In this document: piece by piece, positions 17,718 through 26,850 of the stretch | Position numbering within the stretch: the first letter of the stretch is position 1 | Layout of the letters: the number at the start of each line of letters is the position of its first letter | Source of the DNA: Cryobacterium sp. PH31-O1 | GTDB taxonomy: Bacteria > Actinomycetota > Actinomycetes > Actinomycetales > Microbacteriaceae | Assembly (NCBI RefSeq): GCF_030063455.1 | Contig: NZ_JASITB010000003.1 | Coordinates: 124,001-188,000, forward strand | Length of the DNA: 64,000 nucleotides | Direction: 5' to 3' | Made by a program: the position numbers and the translations under genes | The notes under the pieces: generated by a model | Told to the model about the DNA's origin: nothing | Database searches by the model: none | What the model saw: only the letters and a program-made list of their open reading frames with translations

Positions 17718-18929
17718 TCACAGGCACGCCCGCAAAATGTCCTCCACTTCGACCGCAGTGGGCTGGATCGGGTTGTTCACGGTGACGGTGTCGGCGAGCG
17801 TGTCAGCGGCCAGGGACGCCAAGTCGCGCTCGGTCACCCCGAATTTCGACAGCGGCCCAGTCATGCCAACCGTGACGGCCAACTCTGCGACGGCACGGAT
17901 AGCACTCTGGGCGTTCGTTTCCGCCGTCACCGCGGTATCTCCCACCCCGAGGGCGAAGGCCACCCGGGCGATGCGCGCAGTGCGGGCGGTCAGGTTGAAT
18001 CGCAGTACGGCTTCGATCACGATGCACAGTGCGAGGCCGTGGGGAATGTTGAACTGGCCCCCCAGCGGATGCGCGATGCCGTGCACGAGACCGAGCCCGG
18101 TGTGCGAGAACCCGACCCCGGCCACGTGACTGGCGAGCAGCAGTTCGGCACGGGCTTCGATGTCGGTGCCATCGACAACCGCACGGGGCAGAAACTCTGC
18201 CACGGTGGAGATCACCTGCAGGGCGATGCCGTCACTGTACGGATTCGCTCGCACCGAGAGGTACGACTCGAGCGCATGAGTCAGGGCGTCCATGCCGGTG
18301 GCTGCCGTGGCGCCCGCCGGCAGCCCAACGGTGAGGTCGGGGTCGAGCACGGCCGCCCGGGCGAGGGCACTGTCATGGCCAACGTAGAACTTGCGGTGGC
18401 TGTCAACATCGGTAATCACACCGAAAGCGTTGACCTCCGCTCCCGTTCCGGCGGTCGTGGGAACAGCCACGATCGGCAGGGCGGGGTGCCTGAAGGTACT
18501 GCGGTAGTCGAGGTCCACACCGCGCTGGGGGTTCCGTGCCCCGAGGGCAATTCCTTTTGCTGCATCCATCGACGACCCACCGCCCACGGCCACGATTCCA
18601 TCGGCGCCAGCGGATGCCGCCACATCGCTGCCCTCATCGACACACGACGTCGTGGGGTTCGGTGTGACCCCGCCGAACACGGTCACGGCCAGACCGGCCG
18701 ATTCCAGCGATAGCCGTACGGAAGCGACCACCGGGCTGGCGGCCAGGAACGGATCCGTCACGATGAGGGCATGGCTCACCCCGCTCGCCGCCGTGATGCG
18801 GCCAACATCAGCGACCGTGCCGCGACCAAAATGCGCCACCGGTTTGGCGTCGAGCACGAGAGAAACCTCGCTGAGCGGCTGGGGCAGCGCTGCCAGGCCG
18901 GTTGCGTTCGGTGAAACGACGGCGTTCAT
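17718..18929 (-). CDS. Iron-containing alcohol dehydrogenase
   Basis: A 403-residue group III alcohol dehydrogenase. The NAD-binding segment GGGSSMDAAKG is near 117-126, and the metal ligands fall at Asp214, His218 (MDALTHALE), His283 and His297 (HGIAHPLGGQFNIPHG), matching FucO spacing. The family includes lactaldehyde, methanol, 4-hydroxybutyrate and maleylacetate reductases, so the substrate is open. It is the last gene of the nine-gene operon; its ATG overlaps the upstream stop by 4 bp. Confidence 0.9.
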   Translation of the reverse strand: MNAVVSPNATGLAALPQPLSEVSLVLDAKPVAHFGRGTVADVGRITAASGVSHALIVTDPFLAASPVVASVRLSLESAGLAVTVFGGVTPNPTTSCVDEGSDVAASAGADGIVAVGGGSSMDAAKGIALGARNPQRGVDLDYRSTFRHPALPIVAVPTTAGTGAEVNAFGVITDVDSHRKFYVGHDSALARAAVLDPDLTVGLPAGATAATGMDALTHALESYLSVRANPYSDGIALQVISTVAEFLPRAVVDGTDIEARAELLLASHVAGVGFSHTGLGLVHGIAHPLGGQFNIPHGLALCIVIEAVLRFNLTARTARIARVAFALGVGDTAVTAETNAQSAIRAVAELAVTVGMTGPLSKFGVTERDLASLAADTLADTVTVNNPIQPTAVEVEDILRACL

Positions 18930-19999
18930 GCGGAGGCCAGATCAGCCTGGACCAAGGACGCCACCGCGGCGGCGGCAGCGGATGCGGCGACCGACGCGAC
19001 GATGGACGCCGCGGCAGAGACTTCGGCGGCTTCTTCGGCCGCGGTGACCGCTGCCGCCGCGTCGGCGGGGCTGCTCGTGGTGGAATCGTTGAGGCGCAGG
19101 TTGATTCCGCTGAGATCTTCGTAGAGTCGCACCGGGCTCATTTCGCCGGCCGAGTCGCCATACTGTGCGCGGGCTCGACGATAGATCTGTTCCACCAGTC
19201 CGCTCAGTTCGGCCGGAACCCCCACGGACCGGGCCAGGTCGATCGAAAGCCCGAGGTCCTTGCAGGCCAGGGCGATGGAGAAGCCCTCGTCGTAGTCGCC
19301 GTCGCCCAGAATGGACAGCACATCGTGCTGCACAAAGTTGCTGTTGGCGGGGCTCGCGATGAGCGAGGCTCGCAGAACGCCCAGGTCAACACCGGCTTTC
19401 ACCCCGATGCTGAGCACCTCGGACGTGGCGACGAGGTGCGAGAACCAGAGCTGGTTGATCATCAGTTTCACGGCATACCCGGTGCCGGCAGCACCCACGT
19501 GCAGAATGCGCTCCGGGTCGCCCATGGCTTCAAAAATGGGCAACAGCTCGTCAAAATCGTCGTTGGAAGCGCCGACAAAGATTTGCAGCATGCCCGAGGC
19601 GGCCCCGACCGACATGCCGCTCACCGGGGCGTCCACAATGCGCAAACCCCGTTCGGCATGATCGAACCGCACGCCGTTGGCAACGTCGGGCACGGAGGTG
19701 GACATGTCGATCCAGCATCCGCCGTTGGGGATGCCGGCCAGGATGCCGTTCTTGCCGTTGACAACGGTATCGACGTGCCGCGGGGTGGGCAGCATGGTGA
19801 TGACAACATCCGTCGCGGCGGCAACCTCGGCGGGAGTATCCGCCCAGACGGCTCCGTTAGCGAGTAGTTCCGCGGCTGACTCCCGACGGATATCGTTCAC
19901 GACGAGCGCGAAGCCGGCCTTCTGCAGGTTGCGGGTCATGCCCGAACCCATGTTTCCCAGGCCGATGAAGCCGACTCGCGTCGACGAAGTAGCGGTCAT
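18926..19999 (-). CDS. 3-hydroxyisobutyrate-type beta-hydroxyacid dehydrogenase with Ala-rich tail
   Basis: A 357-residue enzyme with Rossmann motif GFIGLGNMG at 10-18, substrate motif DAPVSG (123-128) and catalytic Lys178 (AVKLMINQ), so all key residues are present. Typical relatives end near residue 300; here a tail from about 308 to 357 is almost only Ala, Ser and Val and probably helical. Members oxidise 3-hydroxyisobutyrate, tartronate semialdehyde or other beta-hydroxyacids. It lies between the aldehyde and iron alcohol dehydrogenases of the operon, 69 bp from the former. Confidence 0.88.
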   Translation of the reverse strand: MTATSSTRVGFIGLGNMGSGMTRNLQKAGFALVVNDIRRESAAELLANGAVWADTPAEVAAATDVVITMLPTPRHVDTVVNGKNGILAGIPNGGCWIDMSTSVPDVANGVRFDHAERGLRIVDAPVSGMSVGAASGMLQIFVGASNDDFDELLPIFEAMGDPERILHVGAAGTGYAVKLMINQLWFSHLVATSEVLSIGVKAGVDLGVLRASLIASPANSNFVQHDVLSILGDGDYDEGFSIALACKDLGLSIDLARSVGVPAELSGLVEQIYRRARAQYGDSAGEMSPVRLYEDLSGINLRLNDSTTSSPADAAAAVTAAEEAAEVSAAASIVASVAASAAAAAVASLVQADLASA

Positions 20000-20068
20000 A
20001 GTTCTCTCAATTCATTAGCAAGCGCGAGTATCAAGCGGGTCGTTATGGGGTAAATCAGTACGGGATAA

Positions 20069-21574
20069 TCAGTCGTTCGAAAGTTGCGGTGCACCCACGT
20101 TGATCCAGGTTGTTTTGAGGGCGGTATAGGCATCGAACGCATGCAACGATCGGTCCCGACCGCTGCCGGAATTTTTGAAACCTCCGAATGGGGTAATGAT
20201 GTCGGAGGCGTCGAAGGTGTTTACCCACACGGTTCCGGCTCTAAGCATCCGGGCGGCGGCATGCGCGGTGGTGATACTGCCTGTCCACAGGCTGGCGGCC
20301 AACCCATATTCGCTCTCGTTGGCCACGCGCACGGCCTCGGCCGCACCCCGCACGCTCGTCACGGCCAGGGCCGGGCCGAAGATTTCTTCCTGGCCGATGC
20401 GACCGGCATTGTCGACGCCGTCGAAAACGGTTGGTTCCACGTAGTAGCCCGAGGCAAGGCCCTCGGGCCGCACGCGGTTACCACCGTGCACCACGGCGCC
20501 CTCCGCGCGAGCAATATCGGTGTATTCCAGCACCCGCTCCAACTGTTTGGCGCTGGCGATCGTGCCGATCTGGGTGGCCTCGTCGAGCGGGTCGCCAAGC
20601 ACGAGAGAGCGGCCCACCGTGACAACACGGTCCACGAGCTCGTCGTGCACCCGCTCGTCGACGATGAGGCGACTGCCGCCGTGGCAGGTCTGCCCGGCGT
20701 TATAGAAAATGCCCCAGGCCACCGCTTCAGCACACGCGGCGAGATCTTCGGTGTCGGCGAGCACCACCTGGGCCGATTTACCCCCGAGTTCCAACGCCAC
20801 CTGTTTTCCATTCGATTCGCCGGAGTAGGTCAAAAAGCCGCGGCCGACGGCGGGTGAGCCGGTAAACGTGATCTTATTTACCAGCGGATGCCGGCCGAGC
20901 GCCTGCCCGGCCACCGGCCCGAGCCCGGGCACCACGTTGAACACGCCCGCCGGAATGCCCGCCTCAGCGGCCAATTGCGCGAGTTTCAGGGCCGACAGGC
21001 TGGTCAGCTCGGCGGGCTTCAGCACCACCGAGTTGCCCGCGGCGAGCGCCGGGGCAATTTTCCAGGCCGTGATGATGAGCGGGTAGTTCCACGGCACGAC
21101 CGCGCCGACCACCCCGAGCGGTTCTCGAGTGATCAGGGCCAAAGCGGTCTGCGGCGTGGGGGCGATTTCGTCGTAAATCTTATCGATCGCCTCGGCATAC
21201 CAACGCACCGTGCGCGCGGCCTGCGGCACGTCCACCCGGCGGGCGTCCCCGATCGGATGCCCGGAGTCGATCGACTCCAACAAGGCCAATTCGTCGAGGT
21301 TCTCCAGCATCAGATCGCTGAGGCGCGCCAGTACCCGGGCACGTTCGCGTCGATCTGCCCTCGACCAGACGCCGGATTCAAAGGCGTGGGCGGCCGCACG
21401 AACAGCGGCGTCAACATCCGCTTCACCGGCGGCACTCACCGTGCAGAGGAGGCGGCCGTCGCGGGGTGAAAAGCTGTCGAAGGTGGCGCCATCTCGGGCA
21501 GAGCGAAATTCACCATTGATGAACAACCGCGTTTCGGGTTTCAGGGCGGCGGCCGCTGTGATCCAGTCGGTCAT
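20069..21574 (-). CDS. NAD-dependent aldehyde dehydrogenase (PuuC/BetB-like)
   Basis: A 501-residue aldehyde dehydrogenase: PWNYPLIITAWK (Asn163), LELGGKSAQVV with Glu262, NAGQTCHGGSR with Cys297. The sequence looks closest to the gamma-aminobutyraldehyde/betaine-aldehyde group, whose substrates carry a positive or amino end. This would fit the operon's quaternary-amine transporter, but substrate is inference. The ATG overlaps the enolase-superfamily gene stop by 4 bp. Confidence 0.9.
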   Translation of the reverse strand: MTDWITAAAALKPETRLFINGEFRSARDGATFDSFSPRDGRLLCTVSAAGEADVDAAVRAAAHAFESGVWSRADRRERARVLARLSDLMLENLDELALLESIDSGHPIGDARRVDVPQAARTVRWYAEAIDKIYDEIAPTPQTALALITREPLGVVGAVVPWNYPLIITAWKIAPALAAGNSVVLKPAELTSLSALKLAQLAAEAGIPAGVFNVVPGLGPVAGQALGRHPLVNKITFTGSPAVGRGFLTYSGESNGKQVALELGGKSAQVVLADTEDLAACAEAVAWGIFYNAGQTCHGGSRLIVDERVHDELVDRVVTVGRSLVLGDPLDEATQIGTIASAKQLERVLEYTDIARAEGAVVHGGNRVRPEGLASGYYVEPTVFDGVDNAGRIGQEEIFGPALAVTSVRGAAEAVRVANESEYGLAASLWTGSITTAHAAARMLRAGTVWVNTFDASDIITPFGGFKNSGSGRDRSLHAFDAYTALKTTWINVGAPQLSND

Positions 21575-22674
21575 ACGGTGTACCTCTTTACTGCGGCCCA
21601 GTCGATCTCGGCGCCCAGCCCCGGCACGGCAGGCACCACCAGATCGCCGACGGCGTCGATGTCGAGCGGGGTCATAAAGAAGTCGCGGCGTTGTGGCGTC
21701 CAGCCGGGCGGATCGTAGGGAAATTCCAGATACGGTCCGGCGTCGACCCCCGCGGCCACGTGCAGGTTGGCGAGCAGGCCGAGGCCGTTGCTCCAGGTGT
21801 GCGGGGTGAAAAGTCTGTGCCGCAGGTTGGCGGATTCGGCGACCTGCCGGGCTCGGTACATTCCCACGGCGAGCACGACGTCGGGCTGGTAGATGTCGTA
21901 GGCATCCGCTTCGATGAGCGCGCTCATCTCGGCCATGCTGCGCACCATTTCACCGGCGGCAACCTGAATGCCGGTCTCAGAGCGGATGCGCCGCGCGCCG
22001 ACAACGTCGGCCTGCGGCAGCGGCTCCTCCAGCCAGAGCACACCGAGGTCGTTGAGCTCGTCAGCGATGCGGCGCACCCGTGCCAAGGGCAGAGCGGCCT
22101 CGATATCACCGCTCATGCGCCACATCTGGTTGAGGTCGACCATGATGTCAAAGTTCGCGCCGACCGCCTCGCGGGTGGCCCGAACTGCGGCGATCCCGTC
22201 GCTGATACGGTCGCGGGCAATACGAATTTTCATTGCCTTGAAACCGCGTTCGCGCGCCGCGAGTGCACTCTCGGCCCGGGCAGCAGCCGGTTTCAGTTCA
22301 CCGCAGGACGCGTAGGCCCTGAGGCGATCGCGCCCGCCGCCGAAGAGCACGCTGACCGGAAGCCCGGCCACCTGCCCGATGATGTCCCAGAGGGCGGCTT
22401 CGAGTGGCCAATACCGTCCACCATGAAAATTTATAGTCTCAATGCGGCGCACCTGGTTGAGGATTTGCATCGGATCGGTGCCAATGAAGAGGTCTTCGTA
22501 GGCCTCGAAGCCGTCCATGGTGTCACCGGAGCCGACACCGACGATACCGTCATCTGTTTCGACTCGCACCAGGGTCGCCGGAAAGTTGCGGCGTGGAATG
22601 GGATCCCAAGCGGCCGAAAACGGTGGGTCGAGCGGCAGGTTCAGGCGGGTGAGGTGGATCGCGGTGATCTTCAT
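21571..22674 (-). CDS. Enolase-superfamily (mandelate racemase / muconate lactonising) enzyme
   Basis: A 367-residue MR/MLE-type protein: capping domain at 1-125, then barrel with KAMKIRI (base Lys149), metal ligands Asp180 (VDLNQ), Glu216 (WLEEPL) and Glu242 (AAGEM), and His292 (TPHTW), a possible second acid/base. These enzymes abstract a proton next to a carboxylate and are racemases, cycloisomerases or sugar-acid dehydratases. The operon context suggests dehydration or epimerisation of an acid. Overlaps both neighbours by 4 bp. Confidence 0.88.
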   Translation of the reverse strand: MKITAIHLTRLNLPLDPPFSAAWDPIPRRNFPATLVRVETDDGIVGVGSGDTMDGFEAYEDLFIGTDPMQILNQVRRIETINFHGGRYWPLEAALWDIIGQVAGLPVSVLFGGGRDRLRAYASCGELKPAAARAESALAARERGFKAMKIRIARDRISDGIAAVRATREAVGANFDIMVDLNQMWRMSGDIEAALPLARVRRIADELNDLGVLWLEEPLPQADVVGARRIRSETGIQVAAGEMVRSMAEMSALIEADAYDIYQPDVVLAVGMYRARQVAESANLRHRLFTPHTWSNGLGLLANLHVAAGVDAGPYLEFPYDPPGWTPQRRDFFMTPLDIDAVGDLVVPAVPGLGAEIDWAAVKRYTV

Positions 22675-23243
22675 GTGGAGGTTCCGGACGGGGTCGTCGC
22701 GGCGGCCAGTTCTACAGCCGAACGCGGAGTGAAGAAGGGATTGAACGGGCTGTCGCGAGCCGCGATCACGGCGTCGTTACTAGGGAGCCGAGCGGCACCA
22801 TTCACCAGGGCGGTGTGCACGGAGAGCCGATTGTTGGCGTAGACAGTTTCGGCGTCATCGGCGCCGGGGTTCACCCACACGGCAGCGATGATGACGTGGC
22901 TGTCGGCCTGCTCTTGTGAGATGGTGCCGTCGAAGAGGGCCTGTGCGACCCCGGCGGCGATGCCGGCCTGGGCCGGTCCCCAGATGAGCAGGCCGTGCGC
23001 ATCCGTTGCCGGCGCGGCCTTGGTCACAAACAGGGTGAGCGGCTTGACGGGCAGCGATGGGCGCAGAACCGTGACGAACGGAACGTGCCCGGCACTGGGT
23101 GTGGCGAGGGCGCTGGCCCACGCCACACCGGCTGGCCCCTCGCGGTGACCGAAAACGGTGTTGACGTGCGCGGCATTCACGCCGTCCCCAATAAAACTTT
23201 CGCCGATTTGTAGAGTTTCGGTTTCGCGAGGAGCAAGGGGCAT
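22671..23243 (-). CDS. Formaldehyde-activating-enzyme (Fae) homologue
   Basis: A 190-residue protein that aligns by eye with Fae along its length: IGESFIGDGVNAAHVN (His26 matching the catalytic His of Fae), VLRPSLPVKPLTLFV, GLLIWGPAQAGIAAGVAQAL, and VWVNPGADD. Canonical Fae condenses formaldehyde with tetrahydromethanopterin. I see no methanopterin pathway genes in the window and most actinobacteria lack that cofactor, so the label describes the family, not proven activity. It is fused translationally to the enolase-superfamily gene (4-bp overlap) and to the binding-protein gene (TAATG). Confidence 0.82.
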   Translation of the reverse strand: MPLAPRETETLQIGESFIGDGVNAAHVNTVFGHREGPAGVAWASALATPSAGHVPFVTVLRPSLPVKPLTLFVTKAAPATDAHGLLIWGPAQAGIAAGVAQALFDGTISQEQADSHVIIAAVWVNPGADDAETVYANNRLSVHTALVNGAARLPSNDAVIAARDSPFNPFFTPRSAVELAAATTPSGTST

Positions 23244-24181
23244 TAGATCAGTCCTTGTTCTTTCAGCCAGTCGTTCGCGATGTCTTCGGGGTCGTCGCCG
23301 TCGACATCGGCTTGCGCGTTCAGCTTTTGCATTTCTTCGGTGGTGAGCTTGTCGCTCATCAACGCCATGACCGTGGCAATGCCCGGGTACTTGTCGAGGG
23401 TGGTCTGCTTGAGCGTGAACGCTCCCTGGTAGACGGGGAAGAACTCCTGGTCGTCCTTCATGACCGTGAGATCGAGTGCTTTAATGCGGCCGTCGGTTTG
23501 GAATACCTCACCGAAGTTGCAGTCGTCAGCCTTCTCGGTGGCGGTGTAGATGACGCCCGTGTCGAGCAGTGCAACATTCGAGTCGGGAACATCGAGTCCG
23601 TACGCGGTTTTGAGGCCTGGCCAGCCATCGTCACGGGTAGAGAATTCGCTCTCGATGCAGAAGGTCTGGTCGGCGATGGGCAGCTTGGCGATGTCGCTGA
23701 GCGAGGTGACGCCCAGCTCCTTTGCCTTGTCGGAGCGAATCGCGAAGGCGTAGGTGTTGTTCAAGGGTGCCGGATCGAGCCAGGCGATTCCGTTGGCATC
23801 GTCGGCCTTCTTGGTGGCCTCGAATTGGGCCTGCTCACCCTGCACGGGAGCGGTGTTTTTGTTGTAGGTAATCCAGGATGTACCGGTGTATTCCCAGTAA
23901 CCCATGAAGTCGTCGTTTTCCAGGGCGGCGCGAACATTGGCCGAGCCGACTACCTGCGTGTTGGCATCCGTTTTGGCGCCGTGGGCGTTGAGAAGTCCAC
24001 TGGTGAGGTAGGCAAGAATGAACTGTTCAGAGAAGTCCTTGGCGCCAACGGTGCCGGTGAGACCGGCCACTTCGTCGCCCTTGGCTCCGGCAGCGGTCGA
24101 GCCGCCCGCAGAACATCCGGTGAGGGCCAGGACGCCGACCGCGGCGAGGGACAAAATGGACAGGACGGTGGTTCTTTTCAT
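23243..24181 (-). CDS. Quaternary-amine ABC transporter binding lipoprotein (OpuCC/ProX type)
   Basis: A 312-residue lipoprotein: signal peptide with lipobox LALTGC, Cys23 as lipidation site, then an OpuAC-type domain (VGAKDFSEQFILAYL, WEYTGTSWITYNK, PLNNTYAFAI). The family binds glycine betaine, choline, carnitine or related cations through an aromatic cage. ATG 24181 has GGAGAAA upstream and gives a proper signal peptide; further upstream codons do not. It lies 59 bp after a permease gene within the operon. Confidence 0.9.
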   Translation of the reverse strand: MKRTTVLSILSLAAVGVLALTGCSAGGSTAAGAKGDEVAGLTGTVGAKDFSEQFILAYLTSGLLNAHGAKTDANTQVVGSANVRAALENDDFMGYWEYTGTSWITYNKNTAPVQGEQAQFEATKKADDANGIAWLDPAPLNNTYAFAIRSDKAKELGVTSLSDIAKLPIADQTFCIESEFSTRDDGWPGLKTAYGLDVPDSNVALLDTGVIYTATEKADDCNFGEVFQTDGRIKALDLTVMKDDQEFFPVYQGAFTLKQTTLDKYPGIATVMALMSDKLTTEEMQKLNAQADVDGDDPEDIANDWLKEQGLI

Positions 24182-24240
24182 GGTTTCTCCTCGTGTGCAG
24201 GGTGGGATGGGACTGCTGTGTTGCGGGAAAAAATCAGGGG

Positions 24241-25026
24241 TCAAATGCCGCGAGGCCGCAGCACGTCCTCGGCCGTGGCGGCGATCCAGTCGATGAGCAG
24301 TGCGATGCAGGCCACCAGAACGGCGCCGGTCACGAGCACCGGGTAGCGCTGCAGCTTGAGACCGTTGACGATCATGTCGCCGAGGCCACCGGCGTTGATA
24401 AAGGTGGCGATGGTCGCTACGCCAACGCAGAACACGAGGGACGTGCGCAGCCCGGCGAGAATGACGGGAACGGCCAGTGGTAACTCGATGCGGAAGAGCA
24501 CCTGGTTTTGGGTCATCCCCATACCAAATGCTGACTCGCGCACGTTCTCGTCGATCTGCTGGAGCCCGATCATGGTGTTGCGCAGTACCGGCAGAAAAGA
24601 GTAGACGACGAGACCGACCAGGGCGGTGAGATAACCGGTTTGCCAGAGGATGGCCAGCAGAATGATGACGCCGACTGCTGGCGTTGCCTGCCCTACGTTG
24701 GCGATCCCGAGCACGATCCCCTTGAGCACGCGTGATCGGGTACGACTGAGCAGGATGCCGGTGGGAATTGCCAGCACGGCCACCAGAGCGGATGCCACCA
24801 CGGTGAGTCCGAGGTGTTCTCTCACCCGGGCAATGATGTAGTCCAGGTTGAGGGTGCGCACCTCGATGGAGTCGAGCGTGAGGCTGGAGAGCCAGAGCAG
24901 AAGTGCGGCCAGTACAACGAGTACTACGGCCGGGGTGACGAACCGTTTTAGCGACCAGATTTCAGAGCTCCGCGAAGCCGGACGACGCACCGTCGACGTT
25001 GCGCTGGTGCTGGTCGAGACGCTCAC
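24241..25026 (-). CDS. Quaternary-amine ABC transporter permease
   Basis: A 261-residue integral membrane protein with six helices and the BPD permease loop (ESAFGMGMTQNQVLFRIELPLAVPVILAGLR). NVGQATPAVG matches OpuCB/ProW-type permeases. GTG start, two bases after the ATPase stop. It pairs with the second permease at 26056-26718 to form a heterodimeric channel. Confidence 0.9.
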   Translation of the reverse strand: MSVSTSTSATSTVRRPASRSSEIWSLKRFVTPAVVLVVLAALLLWLSSLTLDSIEVRTLNLDYIIARVREHLGLTVVASALVAVLAIPTGILLSRTRSRVLKGIVLGIANVGQATPAVGVIILLAILWQTGYLTALVGLVVYSFLPVLRNTMIGLQQIDENVRESAFGMGMTQNQVLFRIELPLAVPVILAGLRTSLVFCVGVATIATFINAGGLGDMIVNGLKLQRYPVLVTGAVLVACIALLIDWIAATAEDVLRPRGI

Positions 25027-25028
25027 GA

Positions 25029-26063
25029 TTACACCTCCGACGCGAAGGTGGGCACCTCGGCGCCGAGAACCGCGGAGATCTGGTCAACACTGATCGATCC
25101 CACGATTTTGTTGTGGTCATCGAGTACGGCGAGAGCGGGAAGCCCGGTGAGCACGAGGGCGTCGAGGGCATCGCGGAGTGAATCGGTGGTGCGCACCGTG
25201 GTGGTGGCCCCGGGGGCACTGCTTGCGGGGCCAAGCTTGGCTTCGGTCACCGGGATGAGAACGAGGCGCTTGATGGCGGTGCCGAGGCCGATGAAGGAGG
25301 CGACGTAGTCGTTGGCCGGGTTGGTGAGAATATTGGCGGGTGTGTCGAACTGTTCGATCTGGCTGCGGTTGCTGAGCACGGCGATGCGATCTCCGAGCCG
25401 TACGGCCTCGTCAAAGTCATGCGTGACAAAGATGATGGTCTTGCCGATTGATGCCTGAAGGCGCAGAAATTCGGCCTGCAGTTTCTCGCGGGTGATCGGG
25501 TCGGTGGCACCAAAGGGTTCGTCCATGAGCATCACCGGCGGGTCGGCAGCCAGCGCCCGGGCCACACCCACGCGCTGTTGTTGCCCGCCGGAGAGCTGTT
25601 TGGGGTAGCGGTGAGCGAAATCGTCGGGTTCCAGGCCCACCGTGGTGAGAAGTTCCTGTACGCGGTCGTTGGTCTTCTCTTTGCTCCAGCCCAACAGCCT
25701 GGGTACGACCGCAATATTTTCGGCGATCGTCATGTGCGGAAACAGGCCAATCTGCTGGATGACATAGCCGATGTGGCGGCGCAGCTCGCTGGGATTGAGC
25801 GACAGCACATCGCGACCGTCAATGGAGATGGAGCCGCTCGTTGGTTCGATTATGCGGTTGATCATCTTCATGGTCGTGGTCTTGCCGCATCCGCTGGGAC
25901 CGACGAACATGATCAGCTCCCCGGGCTGCACCGTCATGGAAAAGTCCTGCACGGCCGCTACCGGTTGATTGGGGTACTGCTTTGTCACGTGGTTGAGTTC
26001 GATCAGCGCTCCGCTGGTCTTGCCGGAAATCTGGAGGAGGGCGGTATTGAGTGGCTTAGGCAC
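25029..26063 (-). CDS. Quaternary-amine ABC transporter ATPase (OpuCA/ProV type)
   Basis: A 344-residue ATPase with Walker A GPSGCGKTT, Q-loop VIQQIGLFPHM, signature [10 protein letters not shown], Walker B VMLMDEPFGATD and switch His in VTHD. The C-terminal 90 residues, after a linker, look like a CBS-type regulatory region (LPALAVLDDHNKIVGSIS), which in OpuA senses ionic strength. So uptake may be osmotically or ligand gated. Overlaps the upstream permease by 8 bp. Confidence 0.92.
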   Translation of the reverse strand: MPKPLNTALLQISGKTSGALIELNHVTKQYPNQPVAAVQDFSMTVQPGELIMFVGPSGCGKTTTMKMINRIIEPTSGSISIDGRDVLSLNPSELRRHIGYVIQQIGLFPHMTIAENIAVVPRLLGWSKEKTNDRVQELLTTVGLEPDDFAHRYPKQLSGGQQQRVGVARALAADPPVMLMDEPFGATDPITREKLQAEFLRLQASIGKTIIFVTHDFDEAVRLGDRIAVLSNRSQIEQFDTPANILTNPANDYVASFIGLGTAIKRLVLIPVTEAKLGPASSAPGATTTVRTTDSLRDALDALVLTGLPALAVLDDHNKIVGSISVDQISAVLGAEVPTFASEV

Positions 26064-26718
26064 GGAGTCCCCTTGATGTGGTTAGTCGGGTGATGGCCAC
26101 GAACGCAGCGTCGACGACGAGAGCGAGAAGCACCACGCCGAGCGTTCCGGTGAGGGCGAAGTTGAGGGCATTTTTGGAACCGAGCGAGCTGAGTCCCTGA
26201 AAGATGAATTGGCCAAGTCCCGGGCCGGCCACGTAGGCGGCGATGGCCGCAACGCCGATCGTGAGCTGGGCTGCCACTCGCACCCCGGTGAGAATGATGG
26301 GCCAGGCCATCGGTAGTTGCACACGCAGCAGCACGGTGAAGGGCGTCATTCCCATGCCGAGGGCGGACTCCATAATGGCGGGGGGTACCTCGCGCAGCCC
26401 GACGACCGTGTTGCGCACGATGGGAAGCAGCGAATACATCACGAGGGCGATCACGGTCGGGATCCAGCCCAGGCCGAAGATGGGAAGCAACAAAGCGAGC
26501 AGGGCGAGCGACGGGATGGTGAGGGCAACGCCCGCAGCCGCGATCACTACGGAACGGGGCAGTGGCTTGTTCCAGACCAGGGTGCCAACGCCCACGCCAA
26601 TGACCATGGCGATAAGAAGGGAGAGGGCCACCACGGTGAGATGTTCGCCGAGGAGTTCAAGGATGTCGTCCCAGCGGCGTGCCCAGAACGTCACCAGTCC
26701 GTTTAGATCCAGATTCAC
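26056..26718 (-). CDS. Quaternary-amine ABC transporter permease, first gene of operon
   Basis: A 220-residue permease with six helices and loop ESALGMGMTPFTVLLRVQLPMAWP. I place the start at GTG 26718, where AAGGAGG lies eight bases upstream; the in-frame GTG at 26736 would put that Shine-Dalgarno inside the coding region. It is the promoter-proximal gene of the nine-gene leftward operon. Confidence 0.9.
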   Translation of the reverse strand: MNLDLNGLVTFWARRWDDILELLGEHLTVVALSLLIAMVIGVGVGTLVWNKPLPRSVVIAAAGVALTIPSLALLALLLPIFGLGWIPTVIALVMYSLLPIVRNTVVGLREVPPAIMESALGMGMTPFTVLLRVQLPMAWPIILTGVRVAAQLTIGVAAIAAYVAGPGLGQFIFQGLSSLGSKNALNFALTGTLGVVLLALVVDAAFVAITRLTTSRGLRA

Positions 26719-26786
26719 GGTAGCGCCCTCCTTCACTCAACTCTGCGTGTTCCGCGATTTCTAACAATCGGCGGTGGAATACAGCG

Positions 26787-26815
26787 AGACTACGAGGTCG
26801 TACCCTTTTGCACAA
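26787..26815 (-). promoter_or_regulatory. Promoter of the nine-gene operon
   Basis: Read leftward: -35 TTGTGC (26815-26810), 17-bp spacer, -10 TAGTCT (26792-26787). The -35 lies inside one arm of the operator, so a bound regulator would block polymerase. The untranslated leader to GTG 26718 is about 60 nt. Confidence 0.7.
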
Positions 26816-26830
26816 CAGTAGTTGTGCAAA
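26807..26830. promoter_or_regulatory. Operator palindrome between operon and IclR gene
   Basis: TTTGCACAAC and GTTGTGCAAA form a perfect 10-bp inverted repeat around AGTA. Each arm contains a TTGTGC -35 element facing outward. An overlapping inverted repeat, GTAGTTGT (26818-26825) with ACAACTAC (26833-26840), may be a second site. The IclR protein encoded at 26857 is the likely ligand. Confidence 0.82.
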
Positions 26831-26850
26831 TGACAACTACGAATTAGTCT
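26822..26850 (+). promoter_or_regulatory. Promoter of the IclR gene, leaderless
   Basis: -35 TTGTGC (26822-26827), 17-bp spacer, -10 TAGTCT (26845-26850), then six bases to the ATG at 26857. The transcript probably begins at the start codon. Confidence 0.7.

Noticed and set aside
17469-18713. Rightward 414-codon frame over the iron alcohol dehydrogenase
   Set aside because: Antisense to a gene with all four metal ligands; low-complexity Gly/Arg/His composition.
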